53,829 nucleotides of DNA. It comes from Alphaproteobacteria bacterium. GTDB taxonomy: Bacteria > Pseudomonadota > Alphaproteobacteria > Sphingomonadales > Sphingomonadaceae. Positions 11,038-19,441 of this stretch are shown in pieces. The stretch covers positions 1-53,829 of the forward strand of contig JAFANP010000037.1 of the NCBI GenBank assembly GCA_019232625.1, in the 5' to 3' direction. The notes beneath the pieces are model-generated. The model was given only the letters and a program-made list of their open reading frames with translations, ran no database searches and was not told where the DNA came from. Both the position numbers and the translations under genes were made by a program. Numbering within the stretch: the stretch's first letter is position 1; every line of letters begins with the position of its first letter.

Positions 11038-11744
11038 GCACCAACGTCGGCGATCCGGCCGCTCTCTACCGGATGCAGATCGGCGCCTATGTGAAGGGGC
11101 GCCTGCTCCGCACGCCGGGGGCCTTCAAGGTCCCCGCCCAGGGCCTCGACATCTTCATCGTCCGCGATTTCCTCAGCCGCGAGGAGTGCGCCGCGGTGAT
11201 CGCGCTGATCGACAAGGACCGCCAGCCCTCGGGCCTCCTCGCCGAGACTCCGGATCCCGAGTTCCGCACCAGCGAAAGCTGCAACCTGCGGCTCACCGAC
11301 CCGATAAACATCAAGGTGGAGGCCAAGATCAACGCCCTGACCGGCATCGATCCGCGCCACGGCGAGACCATCCAGGGGCAGCGTTACGCGGTCGGGCAGC
11401 AGTTCAAGGAGCATCACGACTTCTTCTACACGAGCGAGCCCTACTGGCCCGAGCAGGAGCGGCAGGGCGGGCAGCGGACCTGGACGGCGATGATCTTCCT
11501 CAACGAGCCCGAGGGCGGCGGCCAGACCTTCTTCCCCAAGGCCAACGTGCGGGTGACCCCGCGCACCGGCAACCTCCTCGCCTGGAACAACCTCACCGAA
11601 TATGGCGAGCCCAACACCTTCTCCCTCCACACCGGCTGCCCGGTCGCGGGCGGGGTCAAATATATCATCACCAAATGGTACCGGGAGCGCCCGTGGGGCT
11701 GGTACGCGCAGCACGGCTACACCCCTCCCGGCAGCCCGACTTGA
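11034..11744 (+). CDS. Prolyl 4-hydroxylase-like 2-oxoglutarate/Fe(II) oxygenase
   Basis: A 236-residue cytoplasmic protein with the double-stranded beta-helix of P4H-type dioxygenases. The iron triad is His127-x-Asp129 (in KEHHDFF) and His199 (in SLHTGCPV). Lys209 in GVKYIITKWYR is the likely 2-oxoglutarate anchor. GGGQTFFP and FLNEPEGG are typical of bacterial P4H-like members. The substrate is unknown; proline in peptides or a free amino acid are both possible. The start overlaps the amidohydrolase stop, and the DUF885 gene begins 13 bases after its stop, so all three are likely one transcript. Confidence 0.9.
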   Translation: MSTNVGDPAALYRMQIGAYVKGRLLRTPGAFKVPAQGLDIFIVRDFLSREECAAVIALIDKDRQPSGLLAETPDPEFRTSESCNLRLTDPINIKVEAKINALTGIDPRHGETIQGQRYAVGQQFKEHHDFFYTSEPYWPEQERQGGQRTWTAMIFLNEPEGGGQTFFPKANVRVTPRTGNLLAWNNLTEYGEPNTFSLHTGCPVAGGVKYIITKWYRERPWGWYAQHGYTPPGSPT

Positions 11745-11757
11745 AGGTCACCGCCCC

Positions 11758-13572
11758 ATGAAGCACCTCGCCCTCCTCCTCGCCGCCTCGACGCTGGCCG
11801 CGCCCGCCCTCGCCGCGCCGGCCCACCGGGCCGCCCCCGCCGCGTCCCGAACGAGCGAGGGGCAGAAGCTCGCGCGGCTGTTCCGGGAGAGCGACGAGGC
11901 GAGCCTCCGCCGCAACCCGATCCAGGCGCTGTTCCGCGGCGACATGCGCTACGCCCCGCAGTTCGGCGACTATATCACCGACGCCTATTTGGCCGGCGAG
12001 AAGGCCGCCGCCGAGGCGGACCTCGCGGCCCTGGCGCGGATCGACCGCGCCCGCCTCTCCGCCGAGGACCGCATCTCCTACGACGTCTTCAAGTGGCAGA
12101 CGGAGATGACGCTGAGGGGCTTCGCGCCGGAGCTGCTGCGGGCCTCGATCGACCGGCCGATAGACCATTTCAGCGGCTTCCAGGTGTTCGTGCCGGACCT
12201 CAGCTCCGGCGAGGGGGCGGCGCCGTTCAAGACGGTTGCCGACTACGAGAACAACCTGGAGCGCCTCGACGGCTACATTCTCTATCTCGATCGCGCGATC
12301 GGGCGGATGCGGCAGGGCCTGGCGGACGGCATCGTCCAGCCCAGGCTCGTCATGCAGAACGTCGTCGGCCAGCTCGACGCGATCATCGGCGACAGCGTCG
12401 AAGCCTCCGCCTTCTACAAGCCGGTCGCCACCTTCCCCGCCGGCATCCCGGCCGCCGAGCAGGCGCGGCTGCGCGCCGCCTACGCCGCCTTCATCCGCGA
12501 TCGACTGAACCCAGCCCATGCGCGGCTGCGCGACTTCATCAAGACCGAATATCTTCCCAAGGCGCGCGAATCGGTCGGCCTCGGCGGCATGAAGGGCGGC
12601 CCCGCCCTCTACCGCTACCTCGTCGAGCAGAACACGACGACGTCGATGACCCCCGAGGAGATCCACCAGCTCGGCCTGCGCGAGGTGGACCGGATCCACG
12701 GCGAGATGGAGAAGGTGAAGGCCGAGGTCGGCTTCAAGGGCGACCTCCATCAGTTCGCCGACTTCCTCCGCTCGGACCCGCGCTTCAAGCCCGCCTCCGC
12801 CCAGGCGATGCGCGACGCCTTCCTCGACATCGACCGGCGCGTCGGCCTGGTCGTCGGCCGCGACTTCTCGGTCATCCCCAAGTCGCCGCTCGAGGTCCGG
12901 CCCGATCCGCCCTATCGCGAGAAGACCGCCGCCGGAGGCGAGTATCAGCAGGGGACGCCCGACGGCTCGCGGCCGGGGGTCTTCTTCTACAACAGCTACG
13001 ACCTGCCCTCGCGCTACACCTGGGGCTACGAGACTCTCTTCCTCCACGAGGGCCGACCCGGCCACCATTTCCAGATCAGCCTGGCGCAGGAGAATGAGAA
13101 GCTGCCGCCCTTCCAGCGCTTCGGCGGCAACACCGCCTTCGTCGAAGGCTGGGCGCTCTATTCGGAAAGCCTCGGCTACGAGCTCGGCTTCTTCACCGAT
13201 CCCTATCAGAATTACGGCCATCTGAACGACGAGATATTGCGCGCCATGCGCCTCGTCGTCGACACCGGCCTTCATTCCAAGGGCTGGGGCCGCGACCAGG
13301 CGATCAAGTACATGCTCGACAATTCGGCGATGAGCCCGACCGACGCGACCGCCGAGGTGGAGCGCTACATCGCCATTCCGGGCCAGGCGCTCGCCTACAA
13401 GGTCGGCCAGCTCACCATCCGCCGCCTTCGCACGCGGGCGGAGCAGGCGCTCGGCCCGCGCTTCGACGTGCGCGCGTTCCACGCCCAGGTGCTGATGTCG
13501 GGCGCGCTGCCGATGAAGATCCTGGAGGAGAAGATCGACGCCTGGATCGCGGCGAAGAAGCGCGGCGGCTGA
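11758..13572 (+). CDS. Exported DUF885 family putative metallopeptidase
   Basis: A 604-residue protein with a signal peptide (MKHLALLLAASTLAAPALAA). The DUF885 fold is marked by the zinc-site motif LHEGRPGHHFQI (His430-Glu431 and His436) and by FVEGWALYSESLGYELG shortly after. The C-terminal YIAIPGQALAYKVGQLTI is also conserved in the family. DUF885 proteins are distant relatives of zinc carboxypeptidases/oligopeptidases; the substrate is not known. It is the third gene of the run starting at 9760, next to a putative dipeptidase and a prolyl-hydroxylase-like enzyme, which suggests peptide metabolism. That link is inference. Confidence 0.9.
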   Translation: MKHLALLLAASTLAAPALAAPAHRAAPAASRTSEGQKLARLFRESDEASLRRNPIQALFRGDMRYAPQFGDYITDAYLAGEKAAAEADLAALARIDRARLSAEDRISYDVFKWQTEMTLRGFAPELLRASIDRPIDHFSGFQVFVPDLSSGEGAAPFKTVADYENNLERLDGYILYLDRAIGRMRQGLADGIVQPRLVMQNVVGQLDAIIGDSVEASAFYKPVATFPAGIPAAEQARLRAAYAAFIRDRLNPAHARLRDFIKTEYLPKARESVGLGGMKGGPALYRYLVEQNTTTSMTPEEIHQLGLREVDRIHGEMEKVKAEVGFKGDLHQFADFLRSDPRFKPASAQAMRDAFLDIDRRVGLVVGRDFSVIPKSPLEVRPDPPYREKTAAGGEYQQGTPDGSRPGVFFYNSYDLPSRYTWGYETLFLHEGRPGHHFQISLAQENEKLPPFQRFGGNTAFVEGWALYSESLGYELGFFTDPYQNYGHLNDEILRAMRLVVDTGLHSKGWGRDQAIKYMLDNSAMSPTDATAEVERYIAIPGQALAYKVGQLTIRRLRTRAEQALGPRFDVRAFHAQVLMSGALPMKILEEKIDAWIAAKKRGG

Positions 13573-13600
13573 CCGCGCGTCCGCCGGCCTCTCGAACGCC

Positions 13601-14614
13601 ATGCCCGGCCCGGACTCGACCGGCCGCCGTCCGCCGCGGCTCCTCAAGATCCAGTATCTGAGAGGGGCGGCGGCGACCGGCGTGCTGGCCTATCATGCCG
13701 GCCTCGCCACCGGCCTGCGCTTCGATCCGGGCGCGTTCGGCGTCCAGCTCTTCTTCGTGATCAGCGGCTTCCTGATGGTCGCCATCACCGACTCCGGCAC
13801 CCGCCCGCTCGCCTTCCTGCGCGACCGGATCGCCCGCGTCGTGCCGCTCTACTGGATCGCGACCGCCGCCGCGCTCGCCCTCGGCGCCCTGCTTTCCGCG
13901 CCGCGGCCGGGGGCGGCCGGCATCGCCGCCTCCTTCCTGTTCCTCCCCTGGGGCGACGGCGGCGGCGGCGGCCATTACTTCCCAGCGCTCAAGGTCGGCT
14001 GGACGCTGAACTACGAGATGCTCTTCTACCTTCTGTTCGCCGCCCTCCTCGCTTTCCCCCGCTACGCCTTGCTGCCGGCCCTCGCTCTGTCCTTCGCCTT
14101 CCTGTCCTGGCTGCGCGTCCATGGCGGCGGGCTGCCGTGGGACTTCTGGGGCAATCCGATCATCTACTGCTTCCTCGCCGGCGCCCTGCTCGGCCTGCTC
14201 TGGCAGAGCTCCCGGCCCCGCCCGGCGCTCGCCGTCGCCACCCTCGCCTCGGCCGCGGCGCTGGCCGTCCTGCTGCTCGCCCCCGGCCGCCACACGGGCA
14301 TGCTGGTCCCCGCTTCGGCCCTCGTCGCAGCCATCTTGTGGCTGGAGCTCCTCCTCGGCCCCCGTCCGCGCCTCCGGCTTCCGCTCCTTCTCGGCGAGGC
14401 GAGCTACTCCATCTACCTGTGGCACACGCTCGCGCTCGCGCTCGCCCAGGCCCTGATCGGCCGGCTGCTTCCGCCGGCGCTCGGCTTCGCGCTCTACATG
14501 GCCGTCGGCCTGGCCGCGGGCGTCGGCCTCCACCTCCTCCTCGAGCGGCCGCTGGTCGCGTGGTTCCGCCGCCCCACCTGGCGCCACGGCGCACCGGTTC
14601 CGGGCGGCGTCTGA
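13601..14614 (+). CDS. Acyltransferase 3 family membrane protein (OafA-like)
   Basis: A 337-residue integral membrane acyltransferase with about ten hydrophobic segments. Family marks are KIQYLRGAAATGVLAYHAG, with the catalytic His of the first loop, then GVQLFFVISGFLM and RDRIARVVPLYWIATAAAL. A Gly-rich loop (DGGGGGHY) precedes VGWTLNYEMLFYLLF. Members acylate surface sugars or lipids; the acceptor here is unknown. It starts 28 bases after the DUF885 stop, so it may belong to that operon. It converges with the Lrp-type regulator, six bases away. Confidence 0.92.
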   Translation: MPGPDSTGRRPPRLLKIQYLRGAAATGVLAYHAGLATGLRFDPGAFGVQLFFVISGFLMVAITDSGTRPLAFLRDRIARVVPLYWIATAAALALGALLSAPRPGAAGIAASFLFLPWGDGGGGGHYFPALKVGWTLNYEMLFYLLFAALLAFPRYALLPALALSFAFLSWLRVHGGGLPWDFWGNPIIYCFLAGALLGLLWQSSRPRPALAVATLASAAALAVLLLAPGRHTGMLVPASALVAAILWLELLLGPRPRLRLPLLLGEASYSIYLWHTLALALAQALIGRLLPPALGFALYMAVGLAAGVGLHLLLERPLVAWFRRPTWRHGAPVPGGV

Positions 14615-14620
14615 CCCGCC

Positions 14621-15109
14621 TCAGCGCGAGATGTCGCCCTCGTCGAGGCGGACGACCGGCCGGTTCTTGATCTCGGCCTTGACGAAGCTCGTCTCGTAGC
14701 GCCGCACGGCGGGATCGGCGGCGAAGTGGCGGTCGGCGAACGCGTTGAACTCGCGCATGCTTCGCGTGACCACCAGCACCATGAGGTCGACCGCGCCGGC
14801 GACGTTGAGCAGCAGCTGCACCTCGGGCGCGGCGGCGAGGCGGGCGCGCAGCGCCGCGATCCCCTTCTCCTCCGCATGCTCGTGGACCTGCACCTGCACC
14901 ATGGCCCGCAGCCGGTCGGCGGCGAGCTCGGGCGCGAGGACGGCCATGTCGGCGGCGATCATGCCGTCCTCGCGCAGCGACCGCACCCGCCGCGCGATCG
15001 CCGAGGGCGAGAGCGGCACCGCCCGCGCCAGCCGCTCCGCCGTGGCGAGATTGTCGGCCTGGAGCAGGTTGAGCAGCGCGATGTCGAACCCGTCGAGTTT
15101 CCTGGCCAT
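14621..15109 (-). CDS. Lrp/AsnC family transcriptional regulator
   Basis: A 162-residue regulator with an N-terminal winged helix (about 1-60, DIALLNLLQADNLATAERLA then LSPSAIARRVRSLREDG) and a C-terminal RAM ligand-binding domain (VQVQVHEHAEE and GAVDLMVLVVTRSMREF). Such proteins usually sense amino acids and often control a divergent neighbour. The divergent neighbour here is the S41 peptidase gene, 121 bases away, so control of that gene is plausible. The start ATG at 15109 gives the usual length; the open frame continues to 15361 but that part is antisense to the peptidase. Confidence 0.92.
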   Translation of the reverse strand: MARKLDGFDIALLNLLQADNLATAERLARAVPLSPSAIARRVRSLREDGMIAADMAVLAPELAADRLRAMVQVQVHEHAEEKGIAALRARLAAAPEVQLLLNVAGAVDLMVLVVTRSMREFNAFADRHFAADPAVRRYETSFVKAEIKNRPVVRLDEGDISR

Positions 15110-15230
15110 GTCGCTCCGGCGCCTTTCCCGCGCGTTATTGGCATGGGAGGCCGGGGAAAATCGCGCAAAAAGCGCGGCCGATGGTACATAAGGCAGCGGG
15201 ATGAGCGACCCGTTTCCTGTGGGAGGGACG

Positions 15231-16391
15231 ATGGACAGGATGAAGACGATCGCCGCCTTGCTGCTGGCCGCCGCGGCGGGCCCCGCTGCGGCGCAGGACG
15301 CTCCCGCGGGCGCGCCGGCCCAGGCTCCCGCGCCGCCTCGGGCGGAGGACGTCGACGTCACCGCTGCCGAGGCGCGGGCGACGGCGACCGAGCTCGCCGG
15401 CGAGCTCGAGGAGAATTACGTCTTCCCCGACATTGCCGGCCGCTATGCGGCGGCGCTCCGCAAGGCCGCCGCGGCCGGTGCCTACGACGCGATCGGCTCC
15501 GGTCGCGCCCTCGCCGAGCGGCTGACCGCGGACCTGCGCGCCGTCTCCCCGGACAACCATCTGCGCGTCCGACTGCGGCCTCCGGCGCCGGAGCGCGCCC
15601 CCGGCGCCCCATCGGCGCAGGCCGCCGCCGCCCCTCCGGTGCCGCGCCTGCCGTTCGAGCCGATCGAGGAGGCGCGCTGGCTCGCGCCGGGCATCGCCTA
15701 CATCCGCTTCAACATCTTCACCGGCAGCCCGGAGGAGGTGGCGGCGGTCACCAGGTTCATGGCCGAGCATGCCGCGGCGAAGACGATCATCTTCGACAAC
15801 CGCACCCACCATGGCGGCGGCCTCGACGAGATGAACGCGATGTTCCCCTACCTCTTCGCCAAGCCGACCACGCTGGTGATGATGGACACCCGCACCTCCG
15901 TCGCCCGCGCCGGCGGCGACCCGGTCGGCGAGGATGCGCGGCTCCGGCTCGTGCCCACCGGCGAGGACGTCGTCCGCCGCGCCCATTACGTCGAGCCGAG
16001 CCGCACCGAGAAGCGGCTGTTCCGCGCCAAGCTGTTCGTGCTCACCTCGGGCGCCACCGCCTCGGCGGCCGAGCATATGACGCTGGCATTGAAGCGCACC
16101 CATCGCGCCACCATCGTCGGAGAGCCGACCGCGGGGGCGGGCCATTATGGCGGACAGGTGACGATCGGCGACAAGTTCGTCGTCTTCATTCCGGTCGGCC
16201 GGACCTTCGATCCCGACACGGGCAAGGGCTGGGAGGGGGACGGCATCGCCCCCGACGTCGCCGTTCCGGCCGCCGAGGCCCTTACCGAGGCGCTGGTCCG
16301 TGCCGGGCTGGGGCGCGACGAGGCCACGCGCATCTCCGCCGGGGTGAAGCCCACCGGCTCCATGGCCCGCCGCACCCCCCGCCCCTCCTGA
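15231..16391 (+). CDS. Secreted S41 family peptidase
   Basis: A 386-residue protein with a signal peptide (MKTIAALLLAAAAGPAAAQ from the second ATG). An N-terminal helical cap (about 40-120) precedes the tail-specific protease fold. The S41 core is visible as YIRFNIFTGSPEEV, IIFDNRTHHGGGLDEM, LFVLTSGATASAAEHM with the catalytic Ser, and IVGEPTAGAGHYGG. There is no PDZ domain, as in the IRBP/peptidase subgroup. ATG 15231 is preceded by GGGAGGG; ATG 15240 and ATG 15201 are alternatives. It diverges from the Lrp regulator. Confidence 0.9.
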   Translation: MDRMKTIAALLLAAAAGPAAAQDAPAGAPAQAPAPPRAEDVDVTAAEARATATELAGELEENYVFPDIAGRYAAALRKAAAAGAYDAIGSGRALAERLTADLRAVSPDNHLRVRLRPPAPERAPGAPSAQAAAAPPVPRLPFEPIEEARWLAPGIAYIRFNIFTGSPEEVAAVTRFMAEHAAAKTIIFDNRTHHGGGLDEMNAMFPYLFAKPTTLVMMDTRTSVARAGGDPVGEDARLRLVPTGEDVVRRAHYVEPSRTEKRLFRAKLFVLTSGATASAAEHMTLALKRTHRATIVGEPTAGAGHYGGQVTIGDKFVVFIPVGRTFDPDTGKGWEGDGIAPDVAVPAAEALTEALVRAGLGRDEATRISAGVKPTGSMARRTPRPS

Positions 16392-16538
16392 AGGGCAGCG
16401 GCGGGCGACGCCAGGAGCTCGAGCATGACCAGCAGGTGCCGCCCGTCCTCGTCGAGCCCTCTTATCGTCCCCGCATCCGCGGCTTGAAGAAGGTGGATCC
16501 CGGCGAGCCGGGGACGACGTCCGATCGTGACCGCGGCC

Positions 16539-16658
16539 CTAGGCGCCCCCGCCGGCGGCCGCGATGAGGCCGCTGTCGATCCATAGCTGCGCGATCAGCA
16601 AGAAGAGCGTCACGCAGGTGACGCCGCAGAAACCCGCCATGAACCGATCGACGCGCAT
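16539..16658 (-). CDS. Possible 39-residue single-span membrane miniprotein
   Basis: A short frame encoding MRVDRFMAGFCGV then a hydrophobic run (VTLFLLIAQLW) and a short GAAAGGGA-type tail. It reads as one membrane-spanning helix with a basic, N-in head. The upstream sequence has GGGGG and GGAAG, but the spacing to the ATG is not ideal. It overlaps by 49 bases the 3-prime end of the secreted gene at 16610-17665, whose last 50 residues look non-coding. I do not recognise a family. It could be a real small gene or chance. Confidence 0.35.
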   Translation of the reverse strand: MRVDRFMAGFCGVTCVTLFLLIAQLWIDSGLIAAAGGGA

Positions 16659-17665
16659 CTTCCAAACCCCCGTAGCGATGCCTTGGGACTAGCCGCGACG
16701 GACGCGGGCCGCGACGGGCGAGTTCGGCAAATATCCGCTTTCGGACCGGACAAACTGTCACGAGGGCGCGACGGGTTCAGCCCCCTTTCCGGCGCGACCC
16801 CGCCTGGACGTCCGGAGGCGCAATATTCCTTGTCGTCGGCCGACAGGTCCCCGCCGGCGCGGCAGCGTCTCGCCGCCTCCTCGACCGGGATCAGGCGGAG
16901 CGGCTCGGAGCGGGCATCGCGCCGGTCGATCAGGTCCTTCAAGGCCTCGAAATAGCCGAGGAAGGCTCGCTTTCGCTTCGCCTCCTGGATTTCCTCGAAG
17001 TTCAGCACCTGGTGGCCGAGGCCGCTCGGCGTCGTCGCCCCGACCTTCTCCTCGGGCACCGGGACGTTCAGCGGCGAGAGGTCCAGCCCCGCAAGCAGCG
17101 CCTTGGCCTCCTCGAACCGCTTCAGCTCGCGCAGCCCGTTCGCCGCCCGGCCCTGCATCGCCAGCCAGTCGCCGGCATCGCCGGCCCTCGGCAAGGCGCG
17201 GATCAGCGCGACATATTCCGTCTGGTAGCGGGCCTTGAGCTCGGGCCGGGCGTCGGCCTGCCAGCTCGCCTGCACGATCATCCAGGCGACGTCGATGTCG
17301 GGCCGCCCGAGCCGCTTCATCAGCCACGCGGCGAGATAATAATTGGTCTCCTTGTCCAGCATGGCGCGATATTCGGCGCTGGCGACGAGCGGCTCGAGGC
17401 GCTTCACCTCCTCGGCCGTGAATCGGTCGAAGACGACCAGGCCGTTGCCGGGGCAGCGCGGCAGCTCCAGGGGAAAGTCCCAGCTGCCATAGGGCTTGCC
17501 GTCGGGTCGCGTGCCCCAGGTGCTGTACGAGGCGGTGGTGGTGTAGGTGAAGCTCTTGCCGCCGATCGGGCATTTCATCTGCGCCTCGACCGGCATCCCG
17601 GCCCGGGCCGGCGGACCTAGGATCGCCGCCGCCGCGATAAGCCCTGCCAAAGCCGCCCGGCCCAT
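16610..17665 (-). CDS. Secreted protein of unknown function with Cys/Gly motif
   Basis: A protein of up to 351 residues with a signal peptide (MGRAALAGLIAAAAILGPPARA). After cleavage comes MKCPIGGKSFTYTTTASYSTW and then LELPRCPGNGLVVF, which loosely recalls the zinc-ribbon-like DUF2225 proteins. A helical region follows with NYYLAAWLMKRLG and ALIRALPRAGDAGDW, possibly TPR-like. Residues up to about ADDKEYCASG look coding; the last 50-60 are Arg/Ser/Pro-rich and read like translated non-coding DNA, so the true C-terminus may be shorter or a frameshift may exist near 16780. I do not assign a function. Confidence 0.7.
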   Translation of the reverse strand: MGRAALAGLIAAAAILGPPARAGMPVEAQMKCPIGGKSFTYTTTASYSTWGTRPDGKPYGSWDFPLELPRCPGNGLVVFDRFTAEEVKRLEPLVASAEYRAMLDKETNYYLAAWLMKRLGRPDIDVAWMIVQASWQADARPELKARYQTEYVALIRALPRAGDAGDWLAMQGRAANGLRELKRFEEAKALLAGLDLSPLNVPVPEEKVGATTPSGLGHQVLNFEEIQEAKRKRAFLGYFEALKDLIDRRDARSEPLRLIPVEEAARRCRAGGDLSADDKEYCASGRPGGVAPERGLNPSRPRDSLSGPKADICRTRPSRPASVAASPKASLRGFGRCASIGSWRVSAASPA

Positions 17666-17732
17666 ATCCTTTCTCCCGCGGCACGAGGCTATGGCCGGGG
17701 CGCGGGCAAGTCAAACGGCCGGCCCTAGACCA

Positions 17733-17783
17733 TGATTCACGCCTCGGGTTGAAACGCCACCGGCGTTTCGACCTGAGACGATC
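17733..17783 (+). repeat. 51-bp palindromic intergenic repeat, copy 1
   Basis: The sequence centres on GGTTGAAACGCC-ACC-GGCGTTTCGACC, a 12-bp stem with one mismatch. A second copy lies at 48957-49007 in the opposite orientation, with 48 of 51 bases identical. It sits between the lysS stop (17789) and the next minus-strand gene. It is probably a REP-like element and could also act as an RNA-end hairpin for lysS. Confidence 0.85.
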
Positions 17784-17788
17784 GGGCT

Positions 17789-19393
17789 CTAGCTGGCGGC
17801 GGCGAGAGCCTCGGCGATCAGGCGGCGGCTGTTGTCGATGCCGTAGAGGGCGATGAAGCTGCCCATGCGCGGCCCCTGCTCGCTGCCGAGCAGGGTCTCG
17901 TAGAGCACCTTGAACCAGTCGCGCAGCCGCTCCTTCCCGTAGCGCGCCTTGCCGATCTCGTAGATGTGGTTCTGGAGGACCACCGCCGGATCCTCGTCCT
18001 CCCGCCCCGTGCCGTCGTCGGCCGCGAGGAGCGCGTCCAGCTCGCGCAGGGCGTCGGCCTCTTCGGGCGTAGGCGGCCGCCGCCGGAGCGCCGGCGCGAC
18101 GAAGCGGCACCCATAGGCCACGGCATAATCGACGAGCCGGTCCAGCTCGGGGCTCGCCTCGGGAGTGAGGGCGGGATCGTAGCGGTGGAGGAAGCTCCAG
18201 ATCGTCTCGCGGTCGCCGACGCCCGGAAGGCTGGCGACATTGAGCAGCAAGGCGAAGGTGATCGGCAGGCGCGCTTCCGGCGGCCTCCCCGCATGGACGT
18301 GGTGGACCGGATTGCCCAGCTTCTGCTCGATCGGCTGGTTCGGATAGGCGGCGAGGAACTGGTGATATTCGTCCACCGCCTTGGGGATGATCCCGAACGA
18401 GAGCTGCTTCGCCTTCCTCGGCTCGCGATAGAGGTAGAAGACGAGGCTCTCCTGGGGTGCGTAGGTCAGCCATTCGTCGAGGGTGACGCCGTTGCCCTTG
18501 GTCTTCGAGATCTTCTCGCCATTCTCGTCGAGGAAGAGCTCGTAGTTGAACCCTTCCGGCGGGCGGGCGCCGAGGATGCGGGCGATCTTCGAGCTCTGGG
18601 TGACGGAGTCGATCAGGTCCTTGCCCGACATCTCATAGTCGACGCCGAGCGCCACCCAGCGCATCGCCCAGTCGACCTTCCACTGCAGCTTGGCGCCGCC
18701 GGAGAGGATCGACTGCTCCACCGCCTCGCCCGTCGCCGGATCGGCGTAGCGCACCAGCCCCGCCTCGGCGTCCAGCACGGTGACCGGCACCTGCAGCACC
18801 TTGCCGCTTTCCGGGCTGATCGGCAGGATCGGAGAATAGGTCTGCCGCCGCTCCTCCCGAAGGGTCGGCAGCATCACCTCCATGATCTGGTCGTAGCGCC
18901 GCAGCACCTGGCGCAGCGCCTCGTCGAAGCGTCCCGAGCCGTAGCAGTCCGACGAGGCGAGGAACTCGTAATCGAAGCCGAACCGGTCTAGGAACTGGCG
19001 CAGCAGGTTGTTGTTGTGCGCGGCGTAGCTGTCGTGGCCGCAGCCATAGGGGTCGGGCACGCGGCTCAGCGGCTGGTCGAGATGGGCGTGCATCATGTCC
19101 TGCGCGGGCACGCCGGGCGGCACCTTGCGCATCCCGTCCATGTCGTCGGAAAAGGCGATCAGGCGGCTCGGCCAGTCGGTCATCTCGGCGAGCGCGTGCC
19201 GCACCATCAGCGTCCGCGCCACCTCCTGGAAGGTGCCGAGATGCGGCAGGCCGGAAGGGCCGTAGCCGGTCTCGAAGACGATGGCCTTGTCGCCGGGCCC
19301 GTCTGGATAGCGCTTGAGCAGCTTGCGGGCTTCCTCATAGGGCCAAGCCTTTGAGACGAGCGCGGCGGCGCGAAGGGCTTCGGGATCGAACAT
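17789..19393 (-). CDS. lysS: Lysyl-tRNA synthetase, class I
   Basis: This enzyme charges tRNA-Lys. The 534-residue protein is of the class I type found in archaea, alphaproteobacteria and a few other bacteria, not the common class II LysRS. The nucleotide-binding signature is GYGPSGLPHLGTF (HLGT at 51-54, the HIGH equivalent) and the KMSKS equivalent is KISKTKG (294-300). Between them are FSDDMDGMRKVP and DVYEMSGKDL-like substrate segments (here VDYEMSGKDL). The start ATG at 19393 fits the family. It diverges from the cupin gene across about 48 bases. Confidence 0.95.
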   Translation of the reverse strand: MFDPEALRAAALVSKAWPYEEARKLLKRYPDGPGDKAIVFETGYGPSGLPHLGTFQEVARTLMVRHALAEMTDWPSRLIAFSDDMDGMRKVPPGVPAQDMMHAHLDQPLSRVPDPYGCGHDSYAAHNNNLLRQFLDRFGFDYEFLASSDCYGSGRFDEALRQVLRRYDQIMEVMLPTLREERRQTYSPILPISPESGKVLQVPVTVLDAEAGLVRYADPATGEAVEQSILSGGAKLQWKVDWAMRWVALGVDYEMSGKDLIDSVTQSSKIARILGARPPEGFNYELFLDENGEKISKTKGNGVTLDEWLTYAPQESLVFYLYREPRKAKQLSFGIIPKAVDEYHQFLAAYPNQPIEQKLGNPVHHVHAGRPPEARLPITFALLLNVASLPGVGDRETIWSFLHRYDPALTPEASPELDRLVDYAVAYGCRFVAPALRRRPPTPEEADALRELDALLAADDGTGREDEDPAVVLQNHIYEIGKARYGKERLRDWFKVLYETLLGSEQGPRMGSFIALYGIDNSRRLIAEALAAAS

Positions 19394-19441
19394 GTCGCGC
19401 TCCTAGCCGAGGCGGGGGCGCTCGGCTAGAAGAGGTCGCCG

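Noticed and set aside
11668-13647. A 659-codon minus-strand open frame
   Set aside because: It is antisense to the DUF885 gene, whose zinc motif and signal peptide are clear. High GC makes long shadow frames common.
16758-18473. A 571-codon minus-strand frame across lysS and the secreted gene
   Set aside because: It crosses two clear genes in another frame and contains no domain.
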